Below, in pieces: positions 56,492 to 64,000 of a DNA stretch of 64,000 bases. The stretch comes from Micromonospora tarapacensis. GTDB lineage: Bacteria > Actinomycetota > Actinomycetes > Mycobacteriales > Micromonosporaceae. The stretch lies in NCBI RefSeq assembly GCF_019697375.1, contig NZ_JAHCDI010000004.1:3583324-3647323 (forward strand), written 5' to 3'. Each line of letters begins with the position of its first letter. The first letter of the stretch is position 1. The position numbers and the translations under genes are program-made. Under the pieces are notes generated by a model that worked only from the letters and a program-made list of their open reading frames with translations, did no database searches and was not told where the DNA came from.

Positions 56492-58201
56492 ATGCCCGCC
56501 GAGCTGCTCATCGGCCCCCTGCTACGCCGGGTCGTCGGCACTCGCGCCACCGTCTGGGTCGAGACCACGGCACCGGCGGTGGTCACCGTCCGCACGGCCG
56601 ACGGCGCCGCCGGAAGCGCGCCCACCTTCACCGCGTACGAGCACCACTACGCCCTCGTGGTGGTCGACGGACTCGTCCCGGACAGCACCTCCCCGTACCA
56701 GGTGCTGGTCGACGACCAGGTGGCCTGGCCGCCGCCGGACAGCCGGTTTCCGCCCAGCGTGATCCGCACCCGTGCCGCCGACGACCGGGACCAGCCGGTC
56801 CGCCTGCTCTTCGGTTCCTGCCGGGAGACCACCCAGCACGCCACCACCCGCAAGCTGCCGCCGGACGCGCTCGACGCGTACGCCCGGCGGGTGCTGGCCG
56901 ACCCCGACCCGGCGGCCCTGCCAGACCTGCTGCTGCTGCTCGGCGACCAGGTCTACGCCGACGAGACCTCGCCCACCGTGAAGCGGCTGCTGCGCCGCCG
57001 CCGGCGCCGCCCCAAGGGCGCGCCCGGCGACCAGGTGGTGAGCTTCGACGAGTACACCAAGCTCTATCTGGAGTCGTGGGGCGACCCGGAGATCCGCTGG
57101 CTCTTCTCCACCGTACCGAGCGTGATGATCTTCGATGATCACGAGATCATCGACGACTGGAACACCTCGGCCGCCTGGCGGGCCGAGATGCGGGAGCAGA
57201 CCTGGTGGGGCGAGCGGATCGCCAGCGGCCTGGCCTCCTACTGGGTGTACCAGCACCTGGGCAACCTGTCCCCGGACGAGATCGCGGCTGATCCGGTCTT
57301 CGCCAAGGTGAGGACGGCCGAGGACGCCACCGAGGTGCTGCGCGAGTTCGGTGCCCGGGTCGACCTGGAGGCGGACCTGGCCCACGACACCGAACGCTGG
57401 CGCGCGGTGCAGTACCAGTGGAGCTACGCGCTCGACCTGGGCCGGACCCGGCTGGTGATGCTGGACAGCCGGTGCAGCCGGGTGCTGGTGCCGGGCCGGC
57501 GGGCGATGCTGCCGCCCGGCGAGTGGTCGTGGTTCGTCGACCGCGCCCACGGCAGCTACGACCATCTGGTGGTCGGTTCCTCGCTGCCCTGGCTGCTGCC
57601 GCCCGGCATCCACCACGTCGAGGCGTGGAACGAGAAGCTGGCCGACTCGGCCCGGCCCTGGGTCGCCGGGCTGGGGGAACGGCTGCGCCGCGCGCTCGAC
57701 CTGGAGCACTGGGGCGCGTTCCGCCGCTCGTTCGACGCCCTCGGCGCGCTGTTCGCCCGGCTCGGCAGCGGCGACCCCGGCACGCCCGACGACCGCAAGG
57801 GCGCCGGTCCGGCGTATCCGCCGCCGGCATCGATCAGCGTGCTCTCCGGTGACGTGCACCACTCGTACGTGGCCCGGGCCCGGTTCGCCGACTCGACCGT
57901 CCACACACCGGTGCACCAGCTCACCTGCTCGCCGATCCACAACCAGGTGCCGGCCGGGATGCGCCCGCTGATGCGGCTCGGCTGGGCGCGCGGAGCGGCC
58001 GGGGCGGCCCGCGCGCTGGCCCGCACGGCCGGGGTGCGCCGTCCGTTGGTGAGGTGGCGACGGCTGGCCGGGCCGTACTTCGGCAACGCGGTGGCGACGC
58101 TCACCCACGCCGGCCGTGGCGCCGAGGTGAGCATCGAGGGCACCACCAGCGACGGCCACCTGCGCGAGGTGGCCCGGCACCGGCTCGCCGGGCCCGGCTG
58201 A
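56492..58201 (+). CDS. PhoD-like phosphatase/metallophosphatase
   Basis: A 569-residue protein of the alkaline phosphatase D family. Metal-site blocks are LFGSCRET, LLLGDQVYADE, MIFDDHEIIDDWN and VLSGDVHHSYVARARF. A beta-sandwich N-terminal domain (about residues 1-90) precedes the catalytic part. There is no Tat or Sec signal, so it should act in the cytoplasm, unlike secreted PhoD. The natural substrate is unknown. The ATG at 56492 follows CACCTGGAGG. Confidence 0.88.
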   Translation: MPAELLIGPLLRRVVGTRATVWVETTAPAVVTVRTADGAAGSAPTFTAYEHHYALVVVDGLVPDSTSPYQVLVDDQVAWPPPDSRFPPSVIRTRAADDRDQPVRLLFGSCRETTQHATTRKLPPDALDAYARRVLADPDPAALPDLLLLLGDQVYADETSPTVKRLLRRRRRRPKGAPGDQVVSFDEYTKLYLESWGDPEIRWLFSTVPSVMIFDDHEIIDDWNTSAAWRAEMREQTWWGERIASGLASYWVYQHLGNLSPDEIAADPVFAKVRTAEDATEVLREFGARVDLEADLAHDTERWRAVQYQWSYALDLGRTRLVMLDSRCSRVLVPGRRAMLPPGEWSWFVDRAHGSYDHLVVGSSLPWLLPPGIHHVEAWNEKLADSARPWVAGLGERLRRALDLEHWGAFRRSFDALGALFARLGSGDPGTPDDRKGAGPAYPPPASISVLSGDVHHSYVARARFADSTVHTPVHQLTCSPIHNQVPAGMRPLMRLGWARGAAGAARALARTAGVRRPLVRWRRLAGPYFGNAVATLTHAGRGAEVSIEGTTSDGHLREVARHRLAGPG

Positions 58202-58334
58202 GCACCGCTGATACGCGGCCCCCGCGCGGACACCGTCCGGCGGAGCGCCACCGCGTGATCCGCACCGGCCTCCGGGACCCGGGGGACGGAACAAACGAGT
58301 CGCCGATTGTCGGACCTCCGGCCAGGATGGCCGG

Positions 58335-58856
58335 ATGAACTGGCGAGCACCGGAGATCACCCGAACCCCCGAACCGTACGTCGGCGACGAGCGCACCATG
58401 CTCGACGGCTGGCTCGACTATCAACGGCAGACCCTGCTGCTCAAGTGCGCGGGCCTGACCGCCGACCAGTTGCGCGCCGCAAGCGTCGAACCCTCCGGGC
58501 TCACCCTGCTCGGGCTGGTGCGACACCTGGCCGAGGTGGAGGCCTGGTGGTTCCGGGAGAGCTTCGCCGGTGCGGCCGTCGACTATCCCTACGGCTCGGA
58601 GGAGGACCCGGACGCCGACTTCGACGTCGGCGCCGCCGACGCCGAGGCCGACCTCGCCACCTACCACCGGGAGGTCGAGCTGGCCCGCGCCGCCGTCGCC
58701 GGCCGGTCGCTCGACGAGACCTTCACCGAGATCGGCCCGAAGCGACGGACGTTCAACCTGCGCTGGGTCTACGTCCACCTGATCGAGGAGTACGCGCGCC
58801 ACAACGGGCACGCCGACCTGATCCGGGAACGCATCGACGGCGTCACCGGCGCGTGA
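58335..58856 (+). CDS. DinB-like (DUF664) family protein
   Basis: A 173-residue four-helix protein. The conserved positions are TLLGLVRHLAEVEAWWFRE with one ligand histidine, and VYVHLIEEYARHNGHADLIR with two more, the typical DUF664/DinB_2 pattern. Related proteins bind metal, and some are mycothiol-dependent transferases; which applies here is unknown. It is convergent with the HAD hydrolase. Confidence 0.88.
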   Translation: MNWRAPEITRTPEPYVGDERTMLDGWLDYQRQTLLLKCAGLTADQLRAASVEPSGLTLLGLVRHLAEVEAWWFRESFAGAAVDYPYGSEEDPDADFDVGAADAEADLATYHREVELARAAVAGRSLDETFTEIGPKRRTFNLRWVYVHLIEEYARHNGHADLIRERIDGVTGA

Positions 58857-58907
58857 CCGGTCGCAGCTGATCGGCTCCGGCCACGACCGCCGCGTCCCGA
58901 TCGGCCG

Positions 58908-59534
58908 TCAGCCGGCCGGCGCCAGTACGGCCCGCAGGTAGCGCAGGTCGGCCGGCCCGGTCCAGCGGTACGCGGACAGACCCGCCACCCGGGCGCCGCG
59001 GACGGCCCGGTCCTCGTCGTCGACGAAGAGCACCCGGGCCGGCGGCGTCTCCAGCGCCGCGCAGGCGGCCTGGAAGTACTCCGGAGCCGGCTTGTGCACC
59101 CCGATGACCGAGGAGTTGACCACCACGTCCAGCTCGCCGGTCAGGTCGAGCGCGGCCAGGTCGGCGTCGAGCAGGTCGGTGGCGTTGGTGCCGAGTCCGA
59201 CCCGGATGCCGGCCGCCCGCGCCTGGCGGACGAACGCCAGCACGTCCGGGTCGACCTCACCGCGGTACCGCTGCCACTGCGCCACCGCCGCACGGGCCCG
59301 CCCGGCGTCGCCCACCGACTGGGTGAGCGCGTCCGCCACGCTGGTCATCCAGTCGGCATGGCTGATCCGGCCGGTGAGCGCCGGTTGCAGCCACCCCCAC
59401 TGCGCGGCGATCTCACCGAGCACTCCCGCGGTGAGGCCGTACTCCCGCTCGACGCCGGCCGCGACCGCCGGATCCCAGCGCCGCAGCACCCCGTCGAAAT
59501 CCACCAGGAGCGCCGTCGCGCGTTCCCGAGCCAC
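58908..59534 (-). CDS. HAD family hydrolase
   Basis: A 208-residue hydrolase of the haloacid-dehalogenase-like fold. Motif I is LLVDFDGVLRRWDP, with the aspartate nucleophile. GLGTNATDLLDADL is motif II, HKPAPEYFQAAC motif III with its lysine, and VLFVDDEDRAVRGARVAG motif IV. A helical cap lies between motifs I and II. The substrate is unknown. The start shares one base with the smc stop. Confidence 0.9.
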   Translation of the reverse strand: MARERATALLVDFDGVLRRWDPAVAAGVEREYGLTAGVLGEIAAQWGWLQPALTGRISHADWMTSVADALTQSVGDAGRARAAVAQWQRYRGEVDPDVLAFVRQARAAGIRVGLGTNATDLLDADLAALDLTGELDVVVNSSVIGVHKPAPEYFQAACAALETPPARVLFVDDEDRAVRGARVAGLSAYRWTGPADLRYLRAVLAPAG

Positions 59535-62500
59535 TACCCGTTCTCCTCGCCGCGGCGCTGCCGCTCGTCGTCCCCGTCGGCCCGGTTGAGCCGTTGGCTG
59601 ATCACCTGGGTCACCCCGCCGCGCATGGTCACGCCGTACAGCGCGTCGGCGACCTCCATGGTCCGCTTCTGGTGGGTGATGACGATCAACTGACTCTTCT
59701 CCCGCAGCTGGGCCAGCAGCATGATGAGCCGGCCCAGGTTCACGTCGTCGAGGGCCGCCTCCACCTCGTCCATGATGTAGAACGGGCTGGGCCGGGCGCG
59801 GAAGATCGCCACCAGCATCGCCACCGCCGTCAGCGACCGCTCACCGCCGGAGAGCAGCGACAGCCGCTTGATCTTCTTTCCGGGCGGGCGGGCCTCGACC
59901 TCGACGCCGGTGGTCAGCAGGTCGTCCGGGTCGGTGAGCACCAGCCGGCCCTCGCCGCCGGGGAACAGCACGGTGAAGACCTGCTCGAACTCCCGGGCGG
60001 TGTCGGCGAAGGCGGTGGCGAAGACCTCCAGGATCCGCTCGTCGACGTCCTTGACCACGGTGAGCAGATCCCGGCGGGTCGCCTTGAGGTCTTCCAGCTG
60101 CTCGGCGAGGAACTTGTACCGTTCCTCCAACGCGGCGAACTCCTCCAGCGCCAGCGGGTTGACCTTGCCCAGCAGGGCCAGTTCCCGTTCGGACTTCGCG
60201 GCCCGCTTCTCCTGCACCGGCCGCTCGTAGCGGACCGGCTCCGGCACCGGCAGGCCGTCCCGTTCCGCGGCGGCCACCTCGGCGTCGGTCGGGGGCACCG
60301 GCTGGCCCGGGCCGTACTCGGCGATCAGCGTCTCCACGGTCAGGCCGAAGTCCTCGGCGGCCTTGGCCTCCAACTGCTCGATCCGCAGCCGCTGCTCGGC
60401 GCGGGCGACCTCGTCCCGGTGCACCTGGCCGGTGAGCCGCTCCAACTCCCCGCCGAGCCGCTTCGCGGCGGCCCGCACCTCCTGCAGTTCCGCCTCGCGG
60501 GTGGCCCGCTCACGGGCCACCGCGTCCCGGTGCTGCCCGGCCTGGTCGATGCTGGTGGTCAGCCTGGCCAACGCCTCCCGCGCGCCGCCGGCGACGGCTC
60601 GGGCGACGGTCGCGCCCCGGGTCCGGGCCGCCCGCCGTGCCACGGCCCGCTCCCGCGCCGCCCGCTCGGCGATGGCCTGACGGCGCAGCGAGTCGGCCCG
60701 CCCGGCGATCGACGCGACCCGCTCCTCGGCGGTACGCACCGCGAGCCGGACCTCCATCTCGTTCTGCCGGGCCTGCGGCACCATCGCGGCGAGCTGGTCC
60801 CGTTCGTCGGTGGAGGGCTCGGCGTCCACCGGGGTCACCTCCGCCAGCCGCAGCCGCTCCTCCAACTCGGCCAGCGCCGTCAGGTCCCGCTCCCGGGCCG
60901 TCTCGGCGCGGGAACGGGACTCGCCCAGCCGGTCGGTCTCCGCCTTCGCCGACCGGGCCGCGGCACCCAGCTCGGCCAGCCGCCGGGCGGCGGCGTTGCG
61001 GTGGCTCTCCGCCTCCCGCTTGGCGGCGGCGGCGTGCTGCACCGCCTCCTTGGCGACCGCGACCGCCGCCCGTGCCTCGACCAGTTGCTCCCGCAGCTCG
61101 GCGCTGGACCGCTCGGCCGCCAGCCGGTTGGCCCGGGCCTCCTCGACGGCCGCCTGCACCTCGATGTAGCTGGGCGCCTTGGCCGACCCACCGGCTGCCG
61201 CGTAGGCGCCGACCACGTCACCCTCCCGGGTGACCGCCCGCAACTCGGGATTGCCGGCGACCACCTCGGCGGCGGCGGACAGGTCGTCGACAAGCACCAC
61301 GTCGCGCAGCGCCCGATGCACCGCGGGACGGATCCGCGCGTCGCAGTCGACCAGGTCGGGTGCCCAGTGGGCACCGTCGGGCAGCTTCGGTCGCAACGCG
61401 TCGACCGAACCGGACATCCCCGGCCCGGCGGGACTGCCCACCAGCAGCCCGGCGCGCCCGGCGTCGGAGATCTTCAGCAGGCGCATCGCCTCGACGGCCT
61501 CGTCCACGCCGGTGACCGCCACCGCGTCGGCCAGCCCGTCGAGCGCGGCGGCGAGCGCCGCCTCATGGCCCGCGGCGACCGTGAGCAGGCCGGCGAGGCC
61601 GCCCAGCAGACCGGGCACCTGGTCGGCGCGGGCCAGCAACGCCCCGGCACCGTCCTTGCGGCGCAGGCCGAGGGCGAGCGCCTCCTCACGGGCCTTCCAG
61701 GTGGCGGCGTCCTTCTCCGCCGCCCGTTCGGCGTCGGACAGGGACCGGACCGTCGCCTGCGCCCGTTCCTGGACGGCCACCGCCTCGTCGTGCCGGGCGT
61801 CCAGGTCGGCGTTGTCGCGGTCCGCCTCGGTGGACTGCTCGGCGACCGCGTCCAGGTCGGACTGGGCCCGCTCGGCCCGGGCCGACGCGTCGGCGTGCGC
61901 GGCGGCGAGCCGTTCGATCTCCTCACCGGCGCTGGTGGTCCGCGCCCGCGCGGAGTTCACCTGCCCGGTCAGCCGGGCCAGCCCCTCCCGCCGGTCGGCG
62001 ATCGCCTTCGCGGCGGCGACCAGCTCCGCTCCGCGGCGGCGAGCTGCCGTTCCAGCTCCTGGCGGTGCTCGACCGCCTCGGCCAGGCGGACCTGATCGTC
62101 GGTGAGCGCCGCGCGCAGCTCCTCCTCCTGCTCGCGGACCCGTTCGGCCTCGGCCTCCAACTGGTCCGGATCCCGACCCGGGCGCTCGTCGTCGGGAGTC
62201 GCGCTCAGATGCCGCAGCCGCTCCACCGCGAGTTGCTCGGTCGAGCGGAAACGCTCCTGCAACGCGGAGAGCTTGTACCAGGTGTCCTGGGCGGCGGCCA
62301 GCAGCGGAGCGTCGGTCGCCAGCGCCTCCTCCAGCTCGCCGAGGCGGGACTGCACCTGCTCGTGCTCGGCCTCCACCTGTTCGCGCCGCTGCCGCAGCGC
62401 GGTCTCGTCGGCGATCTCCCGGTCCAGCGTCGTCCGCAGGGTGGCGAGGTCGTCGGCGAGCAGCCGCAGCCGGGCGTCGCGCAGGCCGGCCTGGATCACC

Positions 62501-63147
62501 GCGGCCCGGCGGGCCACCTCGGCCTGCCGGCCGAGCGGCTTGAGCTGGCGGCGCAACTCGGCGGTGAGGTCGGTCAGCCGGTTGAGGTTCGTCTGCATCG
62601 CGTCGAGCTTGCGCAGCGCCTTTTCCTTGCGCTTGCGGTGCTTGAGGACGCCGGCCGCCTCCTCGATGAACGCGCGCCGGTCCTCCGGTTTGGCGTGCAG
62701 CATCCCATCGAGCCGGCCCTGCCCGACGATGATGTGCATCTCCCGGCCGATGCCGGAGTCCGACAGCAGCTCCTGGATGTCGAGCAGGCGGCAGGAATCG
62801 CCGTTGATCTCGTACTCGCTCTCGCCGGAGCGGAACATCCGGCGGGTGATGGAGACCTCGGTGTACTCGATCGGCAGGGCACCGTCGGTGTTGTCGATGG
62901 TGAGGGTCACCTCGGCCCGGCCCAGCGGGGCCCGGCCGGCGGTGCCGGCGAAGATGACATCCTCCATCTTGCCGCCGCGCAACGCCTTCGCACCCTGCTC
63001 GCCGAGCACCCAGGCGATGGCGTCGACGACGTTGGACTTGCCGGAGCCGTTCGGGCCCACCACGCAGGTGATCCCCGGCTCCAGCTTGAGCGTCGTCGCG
63101 GAGGCGAAGGACTTGAAGCCCTTCACCGTCAGGCTCTTGAGATGCAC
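59534..63147 (-). CDS. smc: chromosome segregation protein SMC, frameshifted
   Basis: SMC forms the condensin ring that compacts chromosomes. The N-terminal head has Walker [20 protein letters not shown] (residues 31-49), followed by a long coiled coil, the hinge (about 520-680: [18 protein letters not shown]) and the C-terminal head with [15 protein letters not shown] and Walker [14 protein letters not shown]. The frame breaks at about 62025-62027: restoring one base changes RSWSPP to [13 protein letters not shown] and gives 1204 residues, the normal length. Start GTG at 63147. The gene would be essential for normal growth, so the break is likely a sequence error. Confidence 0.93.
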
Positions 63148-63423
63148 CTTCTCGATCCTCGTCCGGTGGCCGCCGTACCGTTGCCCGGCTGCGCGGACCC
63201 TGGTAAACCCGCAGACTAACCCGATACCGGGTGGGGCACGCGACACGACCCACCTGCCGGCGGTCCCGCACCGCCCGGTCTTCGCCTGCGCACCGAACGG
63301 CCATGTCGAACCGGTCCGCACAGAGCTGCGCGCCGGCACATCGTGTCGGCGCGCTTTGTGCGGTGCTGCTATTCGGTTGTGGCGAGCCGGTTGGGATCAG
63401 TCGCTCGGTGGCGACCAGTCAGG
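63148..63423. other. non-coding gap upstream of smc
   Basis: 276 bases between the smc start and the end of the small coiled-coil gene. It should hold the smc promoter; no clear -35/-10 pair, repeat or RNA gene was found. Confidence 0.3.
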
Positions 63424-63618
63424 TCAGGTCAGCGCGGGCTCGGCCAGACGGAGCAGATCGTCCGCCTCCGCCGCAGCCGCCGCGAGCCGATCGTTCTCAG
63501 CACGCAGCCGGGTGACCTCGAACTCCAGTGACTGAACCCTGGCACGCAGTCGGGTGACCTCGTCGAGCAGCCGCCGGTCGGGCGCTGCACCTACGTGGCC
63601 GAAGAGGGCCTTCGCCAT
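63424..63618 (-). CDS. small coiled-coil protein of unknown function
   Basis: A 64-residue protein. After MAKALFGHVGAAPDRRL, a leucine-rich heptad pattern runs through VTRLRARVQSLEFEVTRLRA and ENDRLAAAAAEADDLLRLA, a two-stranded coiled coil. The ATG at 63618 has a good AAGGAG site, so the short start is chosen over one at 63657. It is transcribed toward smc. Similar small proteins (MAKALFGHVG start) appear common in Micromonospora, from memory. Confidence 0.75.
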   Translation of the reverse strand: MAKALFGHVGAAPDRRLLDEVTRLRARVQSLEFEVTRLRAENDRLAAAAAEADDLLRLAEPALT

Positions 63619-63730
63619 TTTGACTCCTTGATATGCGCTGCCGGAGAGGCCGGCCAACGCGCGCCCCTGTGAACGCGACTATCATTCCCACGAATTCTGG
63701 GCATGGCCGGGCGCGACTGGCGACATCTCC

Positions 63731-63760
63731 ATATTGAGCCGACAGCCCCTGCTTCGTCAA
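63731..63760 (-). promoter_or_regulatory. candidate promoter of the small coiled-coil gene
   Basis: On the minus strand TTGACG (63760-63755) and CAATAT (63736-63731) are 18 bases apart, a fair sigma-70-type pair. The start codon at 63618 is 113 bases further, leaving a leader of about 105 bases. Confidence 0.45.
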
Positions 63761-63923
63761 GTTCCCGCAGGCCGTAGATCATCTCGGCGTCGGCCGTACC
63801 CCTCACCGGGAGGCTGCCACGAGGCGCGGACACGCTCTGTCCGGACGCCCCGACTCTACGCTGGCGAAACGCCGAACACCTCACCCGGACGGACAGCCTC
63901 GCCTTAACTCTTCCTTAGCCACG

Positions 63924-63953
63924 TTGCTGCTGCTCGACCCCGATGCGTAGCGT
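63924..63953 (+). promoter_or_regulatory. candidate promoter for a gene leaving the window
   Basis: TTGCTG (63924-63929) and TAGCGT (63948-63953) are 18 bases apart on the plus strand, upstream of the GTG at 63991. The A/T-rich CTTAACTCTTCCTTAGC just before may be a regulator site. Confidence 0.35.
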
Positions 63954-63990
63954 CACCCCGGCCACTAACCGACCCGTGGAGGCGACAGGC

Positions 63991-64000
63991 GTGCACGGCT
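63991..64000 (+). CDS. start of a plus-strand gene cut by the window edge
   Basis: A GTG at 63991 has GGAGG eight bases upstream and a plausible promoter before it. Only three codons are visible, so nothing can be said about the product. Confidence 0.35.

Noticed and set aside
59594..62095. 833-codon plus-strand open frame opposite smc
   Set aside because: Mirror of the SMC coiled-coil codons; no recognisable domain, while the minus strand encodes SMC.

Overview
The window is chromosomal DNA of a high-GC actinomycete, most likely a Micromonosporaceae member (Micromonospora-like). The reasons are the very high GC content, frequent GTG starts and gene order: ispG-rseP-dxr, rlmN-cdsA-frr-pyrH-tsf-rpsB, rnhB-lepB-rplS-trmD-rimM-khpA-rpsP, and glnD-glnK-amt-ftsY-smc follow the arrangement known from Mycobacterium and Streptomyces. 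The genus is an inference. No rRNA, tRNA, CRISPR array, insertion sequence or prophage was seen.

Layout. 1-9.5 kb: a PAS sensor (cut by the edge) with a DUF574-type methyltransferase, a PaaJ/PcaF-like thiolase, a glutathionyl-hydroquinone-reductase-like protein, a DUF998-like membrane protein, a fused double ABC exporter and a GNAT acetyltransferase. 9.5-14 kb: a PadR regulator behind a 44-bp palindrome, then the MEP-pathway and site-2-protease block ispG-rseP-dxr. 14-17.5 kb is the accessory stretch: a decayed Uma2 gene, a perfect 21-bp hairpin, an XRE/DUF397 pair and a three-gene overlapping operon of small proteins with a DivIVA-type middle gene. 17.5-23.5 kb: a YihY/BrkB membrane protein, a phytoene-desaturase-like oxidoreductase, an unusual metallo-beta-lactamase/Rieske fusion, a DUF2631-like membrane protein and a repeat-rich DivIVA-domain protein.

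23.5-30 kb: 23S rRNA/tRNA methylation (rlmN), CDP-diacylglycerol synthesis (cdsA), ribosome recycling (frr), UMP kinase (pyrH), EF-Ts (tsf) and S2 (rpsB), with hairpins separating transcription units. 30-38 kb: a frameshifted membrane protein, then YraN-ComM-DprA-XerC on the plus strand, an isopenicillin-N-epimerase-like aminotransferase, an M23 peptidase homologue and a methyltransferase. 38-46.7 kb: DUF2469-rnhB-NUDIX-lepB-lepB, rplS, trmD-rimM-khpA-rpsP, a DUF402 protein and proS. 46.7-55 kb: an amidohydrolase, a shortened Uma2 protein, ffh and the nitrogen operon amt-glnK-glnD, with a GlnR-type operator upstream of amt. 55-64 kb: ftsY, a PhoD-like phosphatase, a DinB-like protein, a HAD hydrolase, smc and a small coiled-coil protein.

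The core genes serve translation, protein export (ffh, ftsY, two lepB), envelope precursors (ispG, dxr, cdsA), DNA uptake and processing, and nitrogen sensing. A striking feature is that conserved genes (smc, ffh, glnD, comM, the ABC exporter and others) carry single-base indels, mostly next to G/C runs. Since some of these genes are essential, much of this is probably sequence error, and each case is described at its gene.
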